The notes under the pieces: generated by a model
Told to the model about the DNA's origin: nothing
The model's database searches: none
Seen by the model: only the letters and a program-made list of their open reading frames with translations
In this document: positions 9,562 through 18,949 of the stretch, one piece after another
How the letters are laid out: every line of letters begins with the position of its first letter
Numbering within the stretch: the stretch's first letter is position 1
DNA from: Modestobacter sp. VKM Ac-2984
GTDB taxonomy: Bacteria; Actinomycetota; Actinomycetes; Mycobacteriales; Geodermatophilaceae
Reading direction: 5' to 3'
Assembly (NCBI RefSeq): GCF_026967985.1
Contig: NZ_JAPVBJ010000001.1
Location: forward strand, 427,493-491,492
DNA length: 64,000 nucleotides
Position numbers and translations under genes: made by a program

Positions 9562-9957
9562 ATGGTGGCCTTCTTCCTCCCGCGAGCCGGCGACGACGAG
9601 CAGGCCGAACGCCTCTACGATGCGCTGGCCGAGTTCGCCGGCTGCGAGCCGGCGCCGCCCGGGCAGCGGGTGCGGTGGATCGTCTTCACCCAGGACGGCG
9701 CCCAGTGGGTCGCCGCCGTCGGTGAGGAGCTGCGCGGCCGCCGGACGACGCAGCAGCTGCGCCGCGGCGAGCTGATCGAACGCACCGAGGAGCTCTCCTC
9801 CCCCACCCGGGTGCTCGCCGTCTACCCGGGGACGCCGTTCGTCGTGGTCACCGACGCGCAGCCGATCACCGGCACCCCCTCGGAGTGGGCGAACCCGTTC
9901 ACTGCGGTGCCCGAGCAGGTCACCTGGTTCGACGCCCCGGGGGCTCAACGGCCCTGA
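9562..9957 (+). CDS. hypothetical protein, 131 aa
   Basis: I do not recognise the family. The product is soluble, has no Cys pair or membrane segment except a single Cys near residue 32, and looks like one small alpha/beta domain (strands MVAFFLP, VRWIVFTQDG, QWVAAVGEEL, VLAVYPGTPFVVVTD). The ATG at 9562 is chosen for AGGA eight bases upstream; in-frame starts at 9532 and 9553 lack a spaced site. Its 3' end overlaps the convergent DUF5313 gene by 13 bp. Confidence 0.65.
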   Translation: MVAFFLPRAGDDEQAERLYDALAEFAGCEPAPPGQRVRWIVFTQDGAQWVAAVGEELRGRRTTQQLRRGELIERTEELSSPTRVLAVYPGTPFVVVTDAQPITGTPSEWANPFTAVPEQVTWFDAPGAQRP

Positions 9958-10403
9958 CGCTCCCGGTACCGGGCGGCCCGCTTCTCCGCGGCCGCCCGCC
10001 GCCGCGCGGCCTGCTGGGCGTCCCGGCCGACCTGCGCCCGGTCGCGGACCGTCTGGGCGGTGCCGACCGGGTACCCGGCCTTCTTCACCCGGTTCTCGGT
10101 CGTCTCGGTCATGTAGGCGAGAGAGAAGATCAGCCCGAGCAGCAGCCCGCCGAGCGCGGTCATGCCACGGATCCAGAACGGGCCGGGGACGAACAGGAGG
10201 ACCAGCGCGATCGGCACCGCCATCTGCACCCCGGCCCGGAGGACGTGCCGCCAGCCCCAGCTCGCGGTCGTGGTGTCGTACAGCACCCAGCTGGCGTGCC
10301 GCGCGGGCAGCGCGCCGCCCATCGCGTACCAGAGCCAGCGGAGCAGACCGGGCCGCGCCGGCTCATCGGCGGTCTCAGGCCCACCGGACCTGCTCGTGGC
10401 CAT
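9945..10403 (-). CDS. DUF5313 family membrane protein
   Basis: A 152-residue protein with the DUF5313 pattern: RPGLLRWLWYAMGGALPARH, then WVLYDTTTASWGWRH, two adjacent transmembrane helices (about 60-105) separated by a short PGPFWIRG turn, and the SLAYMTETTENRVKKAGYP motif. The C-terminus is a basic Arg/Ala helix. Function unknown. The ATG at 10403 precedes the conserved region; the 32-codon upstream extension is not conserved-looking. Confidence 0.75.
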   Translation of the reverse strand: MATSRSGGPETADEPARPGLLRWLWYAMGGALPARHASWVLYDTTTASWGWRHVLRAGVQMAVPIALVLLFVPGPFWIRGMTALGGLLLGLIFSLAYMTETTENRVKKAGYPVGTAQTVRDRAQVGRDAQQAARRRAAAEKRAARYRERQGR

Positions 10404-10546
10404 GGCCTGCACGGTACCGACACCACAGCGCCTCCGAATGTCGCTCGGCGTGATCGAGGGAACACGAAGAGGCGGGATCGCCCGGTACCGGATCGACACC
10501 GTCTGTGCACGTTGGACGCCTGCTGGACGTGGCGGATCATCGGGGC

Positions 10547-11074
10547 ATGGTCCAGTTCGTCGTGGACGACGTCGTCCCCTTCGACGACTGGACGGCGGCC
10601 GTCCGCGCCTCCCTCGCCTTCCTGCACCGCACCGTCGGCCTGGACGTCTGGATGGTCACCCACCTCCGGGAGCCGGAGCAGGTGGTGCTGTTCTCGCATC
10701 CCCAGGAGGTCATCCCGCAGGGCACGGTGGTGCCCTGGGAGCAGAGCTTCTGCCACTCGATGGTCAGCGGCGTCGGCCCCCGGGTCGCCACGGTCGCCGC
10801 CGCCACCCCGGCCTACCGCGACCTGATGACCGGGCACGCCGAGAGGGTCGCCGCCTACATCGGTGTCCCGCTGGTGACCCGGGACGGCGCGGTGTTCGGC
10901 ACCCTCTGCGGCGTGGCCTCCCGCGCGCAGCCCCGCACCCTGACCCGGCACCTGCCGCTGGTCGAGATGAGCGCCCGGATGCTCAGCAGCCTGCTGCCCG
11001 ACCCGGTGCCGGAGCCCACGACCGACCGATCCAACAGCGACCGATCCAGCACGGACCGACCCCGCACCGGCTGA
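10547..11074 (+). CDS. GAF-domain protein
   Basis: A 175-residue protein made of one GAF sensory domain (about 15-145): FLHRTVGLDVWMVTHLREPEQ, the VPWEQSFCHSMVSG segment, and AYIGVPLVTRDGAVFGTLCG, the usual GAF strand-turn-strand. The tail is a Ser/Asp/Arg-rich disordered stretch. There is no output domain, so it may act in trans. Start ATG 10547 is preferred to a GTG at 10505 because the domain begins there. Confidence 0.75.
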   Translation: MVQFVVDDVVPFDDWTAAVRASLAFLHRTVGLDVWMVTHLREPEQVVLFSHPQEVIPQGTVVPWEQSFCHSMVSGVGPRVATVAAATPAYRDLMTGHAERVAAYIGVPLVTRDGAVFGTLCGVASRAQPRTLTRHLPLVEMSARMLSSLLPDPVPEPTTDRSNSDRSSTDRPRTG

Positions 11075-11089
11075 CCCCCGTACCGACGG

Positions 11090-11872
11090 TCACCGGTGGC
11101 CGGCCGCCCGCAGGGCCTGGACGCAGCCGCGTTCCAGCGCCCGCTGCCGCCGCACCCGCGCACGCAGGCCCGGCACCGGCTCCAGCGCCCGGCGCTCCGC
11201 CGGTCGTACCCCGGTCAGCCGGCCCTCGGCACAGGAGCCGCTGGTCACGTGCACGGTCCACCGCTCGGCGTCGGGCACGGAGATCTCCTGACCGACCAGC
11301 ACGGCGGGCCCGCGGACGCCGGGCGGTGCGCCGGCCACCTCCAGCGGGTCGGCGTCCCAGTCGGCGACCCGGACGGTGCGCACGTGCAGCCCGTCGTCGT
11401 CGACCGCCAGCACCGCGTCGGCCGGTCCGTCGCGCCGCCCACCGGGGACGACGTCGACCGGGTCGAGCAGCAGGACCAGCCGCGGCAGGTACCACCAGTG
11501 CTCCCGGCGCAGCATCGGCGAGTCCGCGAGCGCCCGCGACGGCGGGTGCTTGCGCAGCTCCTGGTCCAGCAGCTGCTCGGTGAACAGGCTGCCGTCGCCG
11601 TCCTCGACCAGGGTCAGCCGGCCGGTGACCACCAGCGGTTCCCAGCCCGGCCCGGCCAGCCGCGGGTCCGACAGCACCAGCGCGGCCTCGCCCCCCGCGG
11701 CGGCCGCGCGCGCCGCCTCGACCTGCGCCCAGGGCAACGCGACCGCCGGCAGCTCTCCCAGCAGCAGCGGCACCACCCCGAGGGCGCCGGGTGGCTGGTC
11801 GCCGCGCCGCCAGAGGAGCTCGGCCACGCCGGCGGCCCGGACCTCGGCGCTCGGTGTTGTGGTGCCGGTCAC
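11090..11872 (-). CDS. pyridoxamine 5'-phosphate oxidase-like (flavin-binding) protein
   Basis: A 260-residue protein resembling split-barrel FMN-binding proteins of the PNPOx-like superfamily: LGVVPLLLGELPAVALPWAQVE, LVLSDPRLAGPGWEPLVVTGRLTLVED, then REHWWYLPRLVLLLD. Such proteins often act as F420/FMN reductases or as haem-degradation relatives. The specific role is unknown. Divergent from cstA with only 62 bp between start codons. Confidence 0.6.
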   Translation of the reverse strand: MTGTTTPSAEVRAAGVAELLWRRGDQPPGALGVVPLLLGELPAVALPWAQVEAARAAAAGGEAALVLSDPRLAGPGWEPLVVTGRLTLVEDGDGSLFTEQLLDQELRKHPPSRALADSPMLRREHWWYLPRLVLLLDPVDVVPGGRRDGPADAVLAVDDDGLHVRTVRVADWDADPLEVAGAPPGVRGPAVLVGQEISVPDAERWTVHVTSGSCAEGRLTGVRPAERRALEPVPGLRARVRRQRALERGCVQALRAAGHR

Positions 11873-11934
11873 GGCAACTGTCTACTCTTCGCCTGCGGCG
11901 GCTGCCCGGCCGCCCAGGACGTGGGGGGTTGCCC

Positions 11935-13731
11935 GTGCCCGCATTCGCCGTGGCCGCCGTCGTCGGGGTGCTGTTCTTCCTCGGCTACCGGTACTACTCG
12001 AGCTATCTGGCCCGCAAGGTCTACGTCCTCGACCCGGCCTTCGTCACCCCGGCGCACGAGTTCAACGACGGCGTCGACTACGTGCCGACCAACAAGCACG
12101 TGCTGTTCGGCCACCACTTCACCTCTGTCGCCGGCGCCGCACCGATCGTCGGCCCGGCGATCGCGGTGTTCTGGGGCTGGGGCCCGGCGCTGGCCTGGAT
12201 CGTGCTCGGCACGATCTTCGCCGCCGGCGTGCACGACTTCGGGTCGCTCGTGGTGTCGGTGCGGCACAAGGCCAAGAGCATCGGGACGCTGGCCGGCGAG
12301 GTGGTCAACGGCCGGGCCCGGATGCTGTTCCTGGCGATCATCTTCTTCCTGCTGACCCTGGTGAACGCCGTCTTCGCGGTGGTCATCGGCAACCTGTTCG
12401 TGGCCAACCCGGGCGCGGTCATCCCGATCGTGGTCGAGATCCCGCTGGCCATGCTGATCGGCCAGTACATCTACCGGACCCGCTCCTCGGCGCTGATCCC
12501 CTCGATCGTCGGCGTGATCGTGCTGTACGCGCTGATCCTGGTCGGCAACGCCTTCCCGATCGAGCTCGACGGCCTGGCCGAGGCCCTCGGCGTCGAGCAA
12601 ACCCGCAACGTCTGGGTCGTGCTGCTGTTCGCCTACACCTGGATCGCCTCGCGCATCCCGGTGTGGGTGCTGCTGCAGCCCCGCGACTACATCAACAGCC
12701 ACCAGCTCTTCATCGCCCTGGCCGTCATCGCCGCCGGCGTCATCGTCGGGATGAACACCATCCAGGCCCCGGTGGTCAACGACGTCCCGGAGGGGTCGCC
12801 CAGCTTCTTCCCCTTCCTGTTCATCACCATCGCCTGCGGCGCCATCTCCGGGTTCCACTCCCTGGTCTCCTCGGGGACGACGTCCAAGCAGCTCGACACC
12901 GAGACCGACGCCCGCTACGTGGGCTACATGGGCGCGGTCGGCGAGGGCTCCCTGGCCACCGGCGCCGTGCTCGCCGCCACCGCGGGCGTGGCCGCCTCGC
13001 AGGCCGACTGGCAGGCGCTCTACCCCGACTTCGCCACCGCCTCCGGCGGCGCGGTCGGCAACTTCGTCGACGGCGTCGCGGTGTTCGCCAACAACATCGG
13101 CGTCCCGCTGGACCTGGCCACCATCTTCGCCGCAGTCGTGGTGATCAGCTTCGCCGCGACCACGATGGACACCGGCGTACGGCTGCAGCGCTACGTCGTG
13201 CAGGAGATCGGCGAGATCATCAAGGTCCGGGTGCTGGCCCGGAACCTCACCCTCGCCACCACCGTCGCGGTGCTCATCCCGCTGGCGATGGCGCTGCTGC
13301 CCGGCGGTGGCGAGGCCGGCTACACCTTCGGCGTCCTCTGGCAGCTGTTCGGGACGACGAACCAGCTCACCGCGGGGCTGGCGTTGTCGGTCCTCGCGGT
13401 GTGGGTGACCCGCCGGGGCCGCAACCCGCTGGCCATCCTGATCCCGCTCGTGTTCCTGCTGGCGATGACCTCCTGGGCCCTGATCGTCAACCTGCAGCGC
13501 TTCATCGAGGCCGACAACTGGGTGCTCGCCCCGCTGGACGCGCTGATCTTCCTCCTGGCGATCTGGCTGATGGTGGAGGCCGCCATCGCGCTGCGCACGG
13601 CGTTCCGGGAGCGTCCGCAACCCGGTGCCGAAGCACGGCCCACCTCCGACCCGGCCGTCGCCCGCGCCAACCCGACGTCCCCCACCGACGACACGGAGCT
13701 GGGCCAGACCTCGCGCGACGAGCCGCGGTGA
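11935..13731 (+). CDS. cstA: carbon starvation protein CstA family transporter
   Basis: A 598-residue membrane protein with about 16 helices. CstA hallmarks are NKHVLFGHHFTSVAGAAPIV near the N-terminus, VHDFGSLVVSVRHKAKSIG, ISGFHSLVSSGTTSKQL and FAATTMDTGVRLQRY. E. coli CstA and BtsT import peptides or pyruvate; which substrate applies here is unknown. The GTG at 11935 has a GGGGG track six bases upstream. The C-terminal 60 residues are a disordered, polar tail. It is translationally coupled (GTGA) to the following small gene, which is not the usual YjiX-type partner. Confidence 0.92.
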   Translation: MPAFAVAAVVGVLFFLGYRYYSSYLARKVYVLDPAFVTPAHEFNDGVDYVPTNKHVLFGHHFTSVAGAAPIVGPAIAVFWGWGPALAWIVLGTIFAAGVHDFGSLVVSVRHKAKSIGTLAGEVVNGRARMLFLAIIFFLLTLVNAVFAVVIGNLFVANPGAVIPIVVEIPLAMLIGQYIYRTRSSALIPSIVGVIVLYALILVGNAFPIELDGLAEALGVEQTRNVWVVLLFAYTWIASRIPVWVLLQPRDYINSHQLFIALAVIAAGVIVGMNTIQAPVVNDVPEGSPSFFPFLFITIACGAISGFHSLVSSGTTSKQLDTETDARYVGYMGAVGEGSLATGAVLAATAGVAASQADWQALYPDFATASGGAVGNFVDGVAVFANNIGVPLDLATIFAAVVVISFAATTMDTGVRLQRYVVQEIGEIIKVRVLARNLTLATTVAVLIPLAMALLPGGGEAGYTFGVLWQLFGTTNQLTAGLALSVLAVWVTRRGRNPLAILIPLVFLLAMTSWALIVNLQRFIEADNWVLAPLDALIFLLAIWLMVEAAIALRTAFRERPQPGAEARPTSDPAVARANPTSPTDDTELGQTSRDEPR

Positions 13732-14195
13732 GGCACCGCGTCGTCCTCGTCCGGGGGCCGCGCGCCGCCGCGGGCGGAGGCGGTTGCTGCAGCGGCGCGA
13801 CCCGTCCCTTCGACTCCGGCGGCGGGCACCGGCACGTGCCGCCGGTCGACGACGTCGGGGCGGTCTACCGGGCGCTGCGCGCGGCGCTCCCCCGCGACGT
13901 CGCCGTGGAGGTCGTCTCGCCGACGAACTGGGTGTGGCTGGTCCCGGCCCTGCTGACCGACGGGCGCCGCCGCGGGCTGCGGGGTGCGGCGCTGTGGCGC
14001 TCGGTGCGGGCCGGGATCGTGGTGGAGTCGTTGATCTGCGACGGGGCGGTGCTGGCCTCCGGCCGGCTGCCCGCCCCCGCCGCCGCGGTCGCCGCCGTGG
14101 AAACCGAGCTGGCCGTGGCCGAGCTGGAGCAGGTCACGACCGCTGCAGCAGCTCGCGGTAGAACGCCACCCCGCGCGCCAGCGCCGCCACCGTGA
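13728..14195 (+). CDS. small Cys-containing protein coupled to cstA
   Basis: A 155-residue protein starting at a GTG that overlaps the cstA stop by four bases. I do not recognise the family. It begins RVVLVRGPRAAAGGGGCCSG, with a Cys-Cys pair after a glycine run, continues with a thioredoxin-like alternation (VAVEVVSPTNWVWLVPALL), and lacks membrane helices. Its position implies a role linked to CstA. The last 62 bp overlap the 3' end of the convergent M20 peptidase gene, so the extreme C-terminus may be poorly conserved. Confidence 0.6.
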   Translation: MRHRVVLVRGPRAAAGGGGCCSGATRPFDSGGGHRHVPPVDDVGAVYRALRAALPRDVAVEVVSPTNWVWLVPALLTDGRRRGLRGAALWRSVRAGIVVESLICDGAVLASGRLPAPAAAVAAVETELAVAELEQVTTAAAARGRTPPRAPAPPP

Positions 14196-15570
14196 GGTGC
14201 TCATCGGCGGCGTGCAGGGACGCGAGCTGCGCCGAGCTGAGGTCGAAGGGCATGAACCGGTAGACGCTGTCGCTGATCTTCGCGAAGTGCCGGGCGTCGC
14301 TGGCCTGCACCATCAGGTACGGGGTCACCGTGGCCCCCAGGTGCGCCGCCTGGATCGCCGCGGTCAGCGTCGCCCACGCCTCGTTGTCGGTCCGGGACAC
14401 CGGTGACGGGTCGTCGGCGCGGGTCGCCTCCAGCCGCACGCTCGGGTCGGCGATGATCCCGCGGATCCGCTCGATCGCCGACTCGGCCGTCTCCCCGAGC
14501 ACCACCCGGACGTTGGCCACCGCCCGGGCCCGGGTCGCGAGCACGTTGGGTGCCCGGCTCCCCTCCAGCTGGGTGATCGCCACCGTCGTCCGGACCAGGG
14601 CGCTGGCCTCCCGGCCGGCGCGGGACAGCAGGGGGGCCAGCGCCGGCCGCAGCAGCGCGGCGTGCGCGTACAGCGCGCGGTACCCGGCCGAGGCGTGCCG
14701 GCCGACGGTGTCGACGAGCGCCAGCACGACGTCGCTGACCCGGGCCGGGAAGGGCTCCTCGTCGAGGCGGACCAGGGCCCGGGCCAGCCGGGCGGGTGCG
14801 CCGCCGCGGACCGGCGACGACGCGTGCCCACCGGCGTCCTCGGTGGTCAGCTCGAGGTCGACGACCCCCTTCTCGGCGATGCCGACGACGGCGATCGGCC
14901 CCGGGACGCCGGGGAAGACCCCGGTGACCACGGCGCCGCCCTCGTCGACGACCGCCCAGGGGCTGATGCCCCGTGCGGCGAGCGTCTCGGCCGCCGTCCG
15001 TGCCCCGGAGCCGGCCACCTCCTCGTCGTTGCCGAAGGAGAGGTACACGTCCCGGGCCGGCCGGAACCCCTCGGCCAGCAGCGACTCCACCGCCTCCAGG
15101 ACGGCGACCAGGGCGCCCTTGTCGTCGATGGCGCCCCGGCCGTGCACGACGCCGTCGATGACCTCCCCCGCGAACGGGTCGTGGGTCCACGCCTGCCCGT
15201 CGGCCGGGACGACGTCGTAGTGCGCCATCAGCACCAGGGGCGGTGCGTCGCTGCCGCTTCGCCAGTGGAACAGCATCGCCCCGGAGCCCAGCAGCTCCAG
15301 CTCCAGCTCCCGGTGGGTGAGCGGGTAGAGCTCGCCCAGCCGCTCGCGGAAGGTGCTGAAGACCGACTGGTCGACCTGCTCGGGGTCGCGCCGGGACACC
15401 GTCGGGATCCGGATCAGCTGCGCGAGGTGGTCGGCGGCCCGGCAGGCGTCGACCGCCCCGACGTCCGCGTGTGGCACGTCCGGGCGGGCCGGTGGCCGGA
15501 AGCGGCGCACCCGGGTGAGGGCGGCGCCGGCTCCCACGGCGGCTCCGGTGGTCAGCAGTGTCCGCTTCAT
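14134..15570 (-). CDS. M20/M25/M40 family zinc peptidase
   Basis: A 478-residue metallopeptidase, probably exported or membrane-anchored by its N-terminal Ala-rich hydrophobic helix. Metal ligands and catalytic residues are visible in MAHYDVVPADG, HGRGAIDDKGA, GNDEEVAG and the final ASDARHFAKIS. The architecture matches PM20D1/carboxypeptidase-S-like members that hydrolyse N-acyl amino acids or dipeptides. The ATG at 15570 overlaps the stop of the upstream MFS gene (ATGA), so the two are co-expressed; the transporter may carry its substrate or product. Confidence 0.9.
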   Translation of the reverse strand: MKRTLLTTGAAVGAGAALTRVRRFRPPARPDVPHADVGAVDACRAADHLAQLIRIPTVSRRDPEQVDQSVFSTFRERLGELYPLTHRELELELLGSGAMLFHWRSGSDAPPLVLMAHYDVVPADGQAWTHDPFAGEVIDGVVHGRGAIDDKGALVAVLEAVESLLAEGFRPARDVYLSFGNDEEVAGSGARTAAETLAARGISPWAVVDEGGAVVTGVFPGVPGPIAVVGIAEKGVVDLELTTEDAGGHASSPVRGGAPARLARALVRLDEEPFPARVSDVVLALVDTVGRHASAGYRALYAHAALLRPALAPLLSRAGREASALVRTTVAITQLEGSRAPNVLATRARAVANVRVVLGETAESAIERIRGIIADPSVRLEATRADDPSPVSRTDNEAWATLTAAIQAAHLGATVTPYLMVQASDARHFAKISDSVYRFMPFDLSSAQLASLHAADEHLTVAALARGVAFYRELLQRS

Positions 15571-17078
15571 CCAGCTGTCTCCTCCCGGGCCGCGACGGTG
15601 CGGTCCTCGGTCTGCGCGGGGTCGGCGAAGGCCAGCCGCGGGACGAACACGAGCGCGACAGCGGCGATCAGCGCCGTGCTGCCGCAGATGGCCCAGACGG
15701 TCACGTACCCGGTCAGCGACCCGGCGGTGCCCTCGACCCCGCCGGCCAGCACGGGTGCACCGGCGGCGAGGGCGAGGGCGAACACCGACGACGCGAACAT
15801 CCCGCCGATGACCTTGGTGGTGTTCGTGAGCCCGGTGGCGACGGCGGTGCGGCCGGCCGGGGCGGCCGCGGCTGCTGCGGCGGGCAGGGCCGCGACGAGG
15901 GCACCCGACCCCACCCCGGCGACCGTCATGCCGGCCAGCACCTGGCCGAGCTCGTCGTGGAAGGGCACCAGCAGCAGGTAGCCGGTGGCGACCAGCGCCG
16001 CCGCCCCGATGAGGGTCAGCCGTGGCGTGGTGAGCCGGGAGACCCGGGCGAACTGGCTCGCGCCGACCAGCATCGAGATCACGTAGGCGCCGATGACCAG
16101 CGACACCGAGCTGGTCGACAGGCCGAGGCCGTAGCCGTAGACGTCCGGGTCGGTGCGGGCGAACGTCGACAACGGCCCCTGCGCGCCCAGCACGCTGACC
16201 CCGAACAGGCCCGCGGTCAGCTGGACCGGCCACATCGCCGAGCTGCGCAGCACCCGGAAGTCGACCAGCGGGTCCGGCTGCCGCAGCTCGTAGCGCACGA
16301 ACGGCCACACCAGGAGGAGGCCGGCCGCGACCACCAGCCACGGCCAGGCCTGCTCCGCCCCGTTGAGCCGGACGAACGTCAGGCCGCCGGTGACCACCAG
16401 CAGGACGGCGGTCAGCAGCGCGGCGCCGCCGGAGTCGACCACCCCCTGCATCCGGTCGGTCCCCTCCGGCACCAGCCGCCAGACGACGACCACCACCCCG
16501 ACGACCAGCACGCCGGGAGCCAGCAGCACCAGCCAGAGCGCATCGCCCAGCAGGTCGCCGATCACCCCGCCGCTGAGCGCCCCCACGATGGCGCCCAGCT
16601 GCAGCGCGGCGACGATGAGGCCGGTGGCCCGCCGGGTGCGGGCCGCGGTGTCCGGCAGCCCGCGGGAGCGGCTGTAGATCAGCGCCACCTGCAGCGGGAG
16701 CCAGGCCGCGTAGATGCCCTGCACGGCCCAGGCCAGCAGGAACACCGGGAAGGTCTGGGCGAACGCGAGCACGATGGTGGCCACCGCGACGACGGCCGCC
16801 GACCAGAGCAGCATCCGGCGGTGCCCGTGCAGGTCACCGAGCTTGGCCAGCACCGGGACGGCGATCGCCGACAGCATCAGCTGGCCGGCCTCGAGCCAGT
16901 TGACGTCGGCGTCGTTGATGCCCAGGTGCCGGGCGATGTCGGTGAGCAGCGGGATGTAGTACCCCTGCAGGACGCCGCTGGTGAACTCGACGAACACCAG
17001 GTAGCCGACGACGCCGGCCGTCATCCGGGCCTGCCACCGCCCCGCCCGGCTGCCGCTGCGCTGCGCCGACTGCTGCAT
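15567..17078 (-). CDS. MFS transporter (DHA2-like)
   Basis: A 503-residue major facilitator with about 14 hydrophobic helices. Between helices 2 and 3 is the loop motif GDLHGHRRMLLWS, corresponding to the MFS G-x-LaDrxGrkxxl signature. The segment LGINDADVNWLEAGQLMLSAIAVPVLAKLGD is typical of drug:H+ antiporter-like members. The substrate is unknown. First gene of a two-gene unit with the M20 peptidase. Confidence 0.88.
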   Translation of the reverse strand: MQQSAQRSGSRAGRWQARMTAGVVGYLVFVEFTSGVLQGYYIPLLTDIARHLGINDADVNWLEAGQLMLSAIAVPVLAKLGDLHGHRRMLLWSAAVVAVATIVLAFAQTFPVFLLAWAVQGIYAAWLPLQVALIYSRSRGLPDTAARTRRATGLIVAALQLGAIVGALSGGVIGDLLGDALWLVLLAPGVLVVGVVVVVWRLVPEGTDRMQGVVDSGGAALLTAVLLVVTGGLTFVRLNGAEQAWPWLVVAAGLLLVWPFVRYELRQPDPLVDFRVLRSSAMWPVQLTAGLFGVSVLGAQGPLSTFARTDPDVYGYGLGLSTSSVSLVIGAYVISMLVGASQFARVSRLTTPRLTLIGAAALVATGYLLLVPFHDELGQVLAGMTVAGVGSGALVAALPAAAAAAAPAGRTAVATGLTNTTKVIGGMFASSVFALALAAGAPVLAGGVEGTAGSLTGYVTVWAICGSTALIAAVALVFVPRLAFADPAQTEDRTVAAREETAG

Positions 17079-17154
17079 CGAGCCCGCTCCTCGCTGTGGT
17101 GGGTCCCGGGGCGGCCAGCATCGACGAGGTGCTCGGCCGACGCAAACGGCCGGT

Positions 17155-18186
17155 TCAGCGGGTGGCGAGCAGCTCTCCGGCGTCGATCCGGCGCCGGCCG
17201 ACGTAGTAGAGCGTCGTCCCGTCGGCCACCGGGGTCTCCCAGGCCGGGCTGACCGTCAGGCCGTCGGGCCCGCGCAGCGCCAGCACCGTCGCCCCGAAGG
17301 CCTGACCGAAGCGCACCTGACAGTCGCCGAACGTGCCCAGCCGGTGCCCGGCGGGCAGCCGGACGGAGTAGGTGTTGCCGTGGCCGTGGCTGCTCATCAG
17401 GTCGCCGTAGACCTCGGTGAGCCCGGGGTCCAGCGCCTCCTCGGTGATCAGGAAGGGCATGTGCCACTGCACGCAGGCGATCCGGGGGTCGACGTAGCGG
17501 AGGTTGTCCCGGCGGTCCAGGTCGCGCAGCGCGGCGACCTTGTGCACCTCCGGGGCGGCGTGGTGCACCGCCACCGCGATGGCCAGCGTCTCGTTGTCGT
17601 CCCGCCCGTCGACCACCACCACCCGGGCCGCGGCCACATTGGCCCGGGTCATGACGTCGACGTGGCTGAGGTCGCCGCGGACGAAGGAGACCTCGGTCCG
17701 CTCCGGCACGGGGTCCTCCGGCACGTCCTCCCAGGCACACAGCGCGACCCGGGTGCGCCCCTCGGCGGCCAGCTCGGCGAGCATCCGCTCGGTGCGGCCC
17801 GGGAAGTACCCCAGCACGACGACGTGATCGGTCAGGTCCAGCTCGTCCACACCCTTCAGGCGTCTACTGCGGACCGACTGCAGGTAGTCGGCAAGCCGCG
17901 TGAACAGCAACGTCAGCGTGACGATGCCACCGATGATCACGTAGGCGCCGACCACGTGGCCGGCGGCCGAGGCCGGGAAGAAGTCGCCGTAGCCCACGGT
18001 GGCGGCGGTGACGACGAAGTACCACCAGTAGTTGGCCGGCGCGACGATGTCACTGTCGGCGCCCTCCACCAGGGCCATCGCCGGCCAGCTGGTCACGAAG
18101 ACGAAGACCATCACGGCCAACGGCAGCCGCCAGCCGCGCAGCCGCGCCTGGACCACCCGCGAGAAGCGCGAGAACAAGCCGAACAC
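17155..18186 (-). CDS. two-helix potassium channel with RCK-like domain
   Basis: A 343-residue channel subunit. An N-terminal helix is followed by the pore loop with selectivity filter TVGYGDFFP (about residues 60-70) and a second membrane helix, then a TrkA-N/RCK-like Rossmann domain (DHVVVLGYFPG onward) and a C-terminal RCK-C-like domain. The expected GxGxxG nucleotide motif is replaced by LGYFPGRTE, so NAD binding is doubtful. Tetrameric K+ permeation is the family role. Confidence 0.85.
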   Translation of the reverse strand: MFGLFSRFSRVVQARLRGWRLPLAVMVFVFVTSWPAMALVEGADSDIVAPANYWWYFVVTAATVGYGDFFPASAAGHVVGAYVIIGGIVTLTLLFTRLADYLQSVRSRRLKGVDELDLTDHVVVLGYFPGRTERMLAELAAEGRTRVALCAWEDVPEDPVPERTEVSFVRGDLSHVDVMTRANVAAARVVVVDGRDDNETLAIAVAVHHAAPEVHKVAALRDLDRRDNLRYVDPRIACVQWHMPFLITEEALDPGLTEVYGDLMSSHGHGNTYSVRLPAGHRLGTFGDCQVRFGQAFGATVLALRGPDGLTVSPAWETPVADGTTLYYVGRRRIDAGELLATR

Positions 18187-18254
18187 GGGTCTCCTGCCAG
18201 GTCGAGGTCCCGAGCAACCTAGCGTGCGCGTCGGAGTGGGGTCAGGGTGTCGTC

Positions 18255-18368
18255 ATGACGACACCGACCGACGGCGACCTCCCCGAGCCCCGGGACATCG
18301 CCCTGGAGCAGGCCACCCCCGAGCAGGTCGAGGACCTGGAGGAGGCCAGCGAGCCGCCCGGCGAGTGA
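18255..18368 (+). CDS. 37-aa acidic small protein
   Basis: Short frame starting ATG 18255 and ending TGA 18366-18368, rich in Glu, Asp and Pro (MTTPTDGDLPEPRDIALEQ...), 30 bp before the DinB-family gene. Codon third positions are G/C-rich as in real genes here. Likely a disordered small protein or leader; function unknown. Confidence 0.45.
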   Translation: MTTPTDGDLPEPRDIALEQATPEQVEDLEEASEPPGE

Positions 18369-18398
18369 TCCGACGGGAGCTCGGGTAGCCCGGCGATC

Positions 18399-18908
18399 AT
18401 GGAGAGCCGGGACCTGCTGCTGACCGCGTTCGACAACGTCGAGGAGGCCGTCCGCGGGGCGGTCGAGGGGATCGCCCCGGAGCTGCTGACCGCACGGATC
18501 GACCCGGAGGCCAACACCATCGCCTGGCTGGTCTGGCACCTGACCCGGGTGCAGGACGACCACGTCGCCGAGGTCGCCGGCACCGCCCAGGCCTACACCG
18601 GCGCCGGGTGGCACGACCGGTTCGGGCTGCCGTTCGACCCGGGCGCCACCGGCTACGGGTTCAGCAGCAGCGACGTCGCACGCACCGAGGTCAGCGACCC
18701 GCAGCTGCTGATCGGCTACCACGCCGACGTGCACCGCCGGACCGCCGAGTTCGTGGGCACGCTCACCGCCGCGGACCTCGACCGGGTGGTCGACGAGCGC
18801 TGGGACCCGCCGGTCACCCTCGGCGTCCGGCTGGTCAGCGTGGTCACCGACGACCTGCAGCACGCTGGGCAGGCAGCCCTCCTGCGCGGCTCCCTGGAGC
18901 GGCGCTGA
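18399..18908 (+). CDS. DinB-family / mycothiol-dependent transferase-like protein
   Basis: A 169-residue four-helix-bundle protein of the DinB/YfiT (DUF664-like) family. Three His ligands of the usual metal site are visible: WLVWHLTRVQDDH (first), IGYHADVH (second) and the late DDLQHAGQAALLRG (third). Actinobacterial members include mycothiol S-transferases. The ATG at 18399 begins the conserved helix. It is followed at 41 bp by an acyl-CoA dehydrogenase gene on the same strand. Confidence 0.82.
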   Translation: MESRDLLLTAFDNVEEAVRGAVEGIAPELLTARIDPEANTIAWLVWHLTRVQDDHVAEVAGTAQAYTGAGWHDRFGLPFDPGATGYGFSSSDVARTEVSDPQLLIGYHADVHRRTAEFVGTLTAADLDRVVDERWDPPVTLGVRLVSVVTDDLQHAGQAALLRGSLERR

Positions 18909-18949
18909 GCACACGGCACCGAGTGCCACCCGCGAGTAGCTTCGGAACG

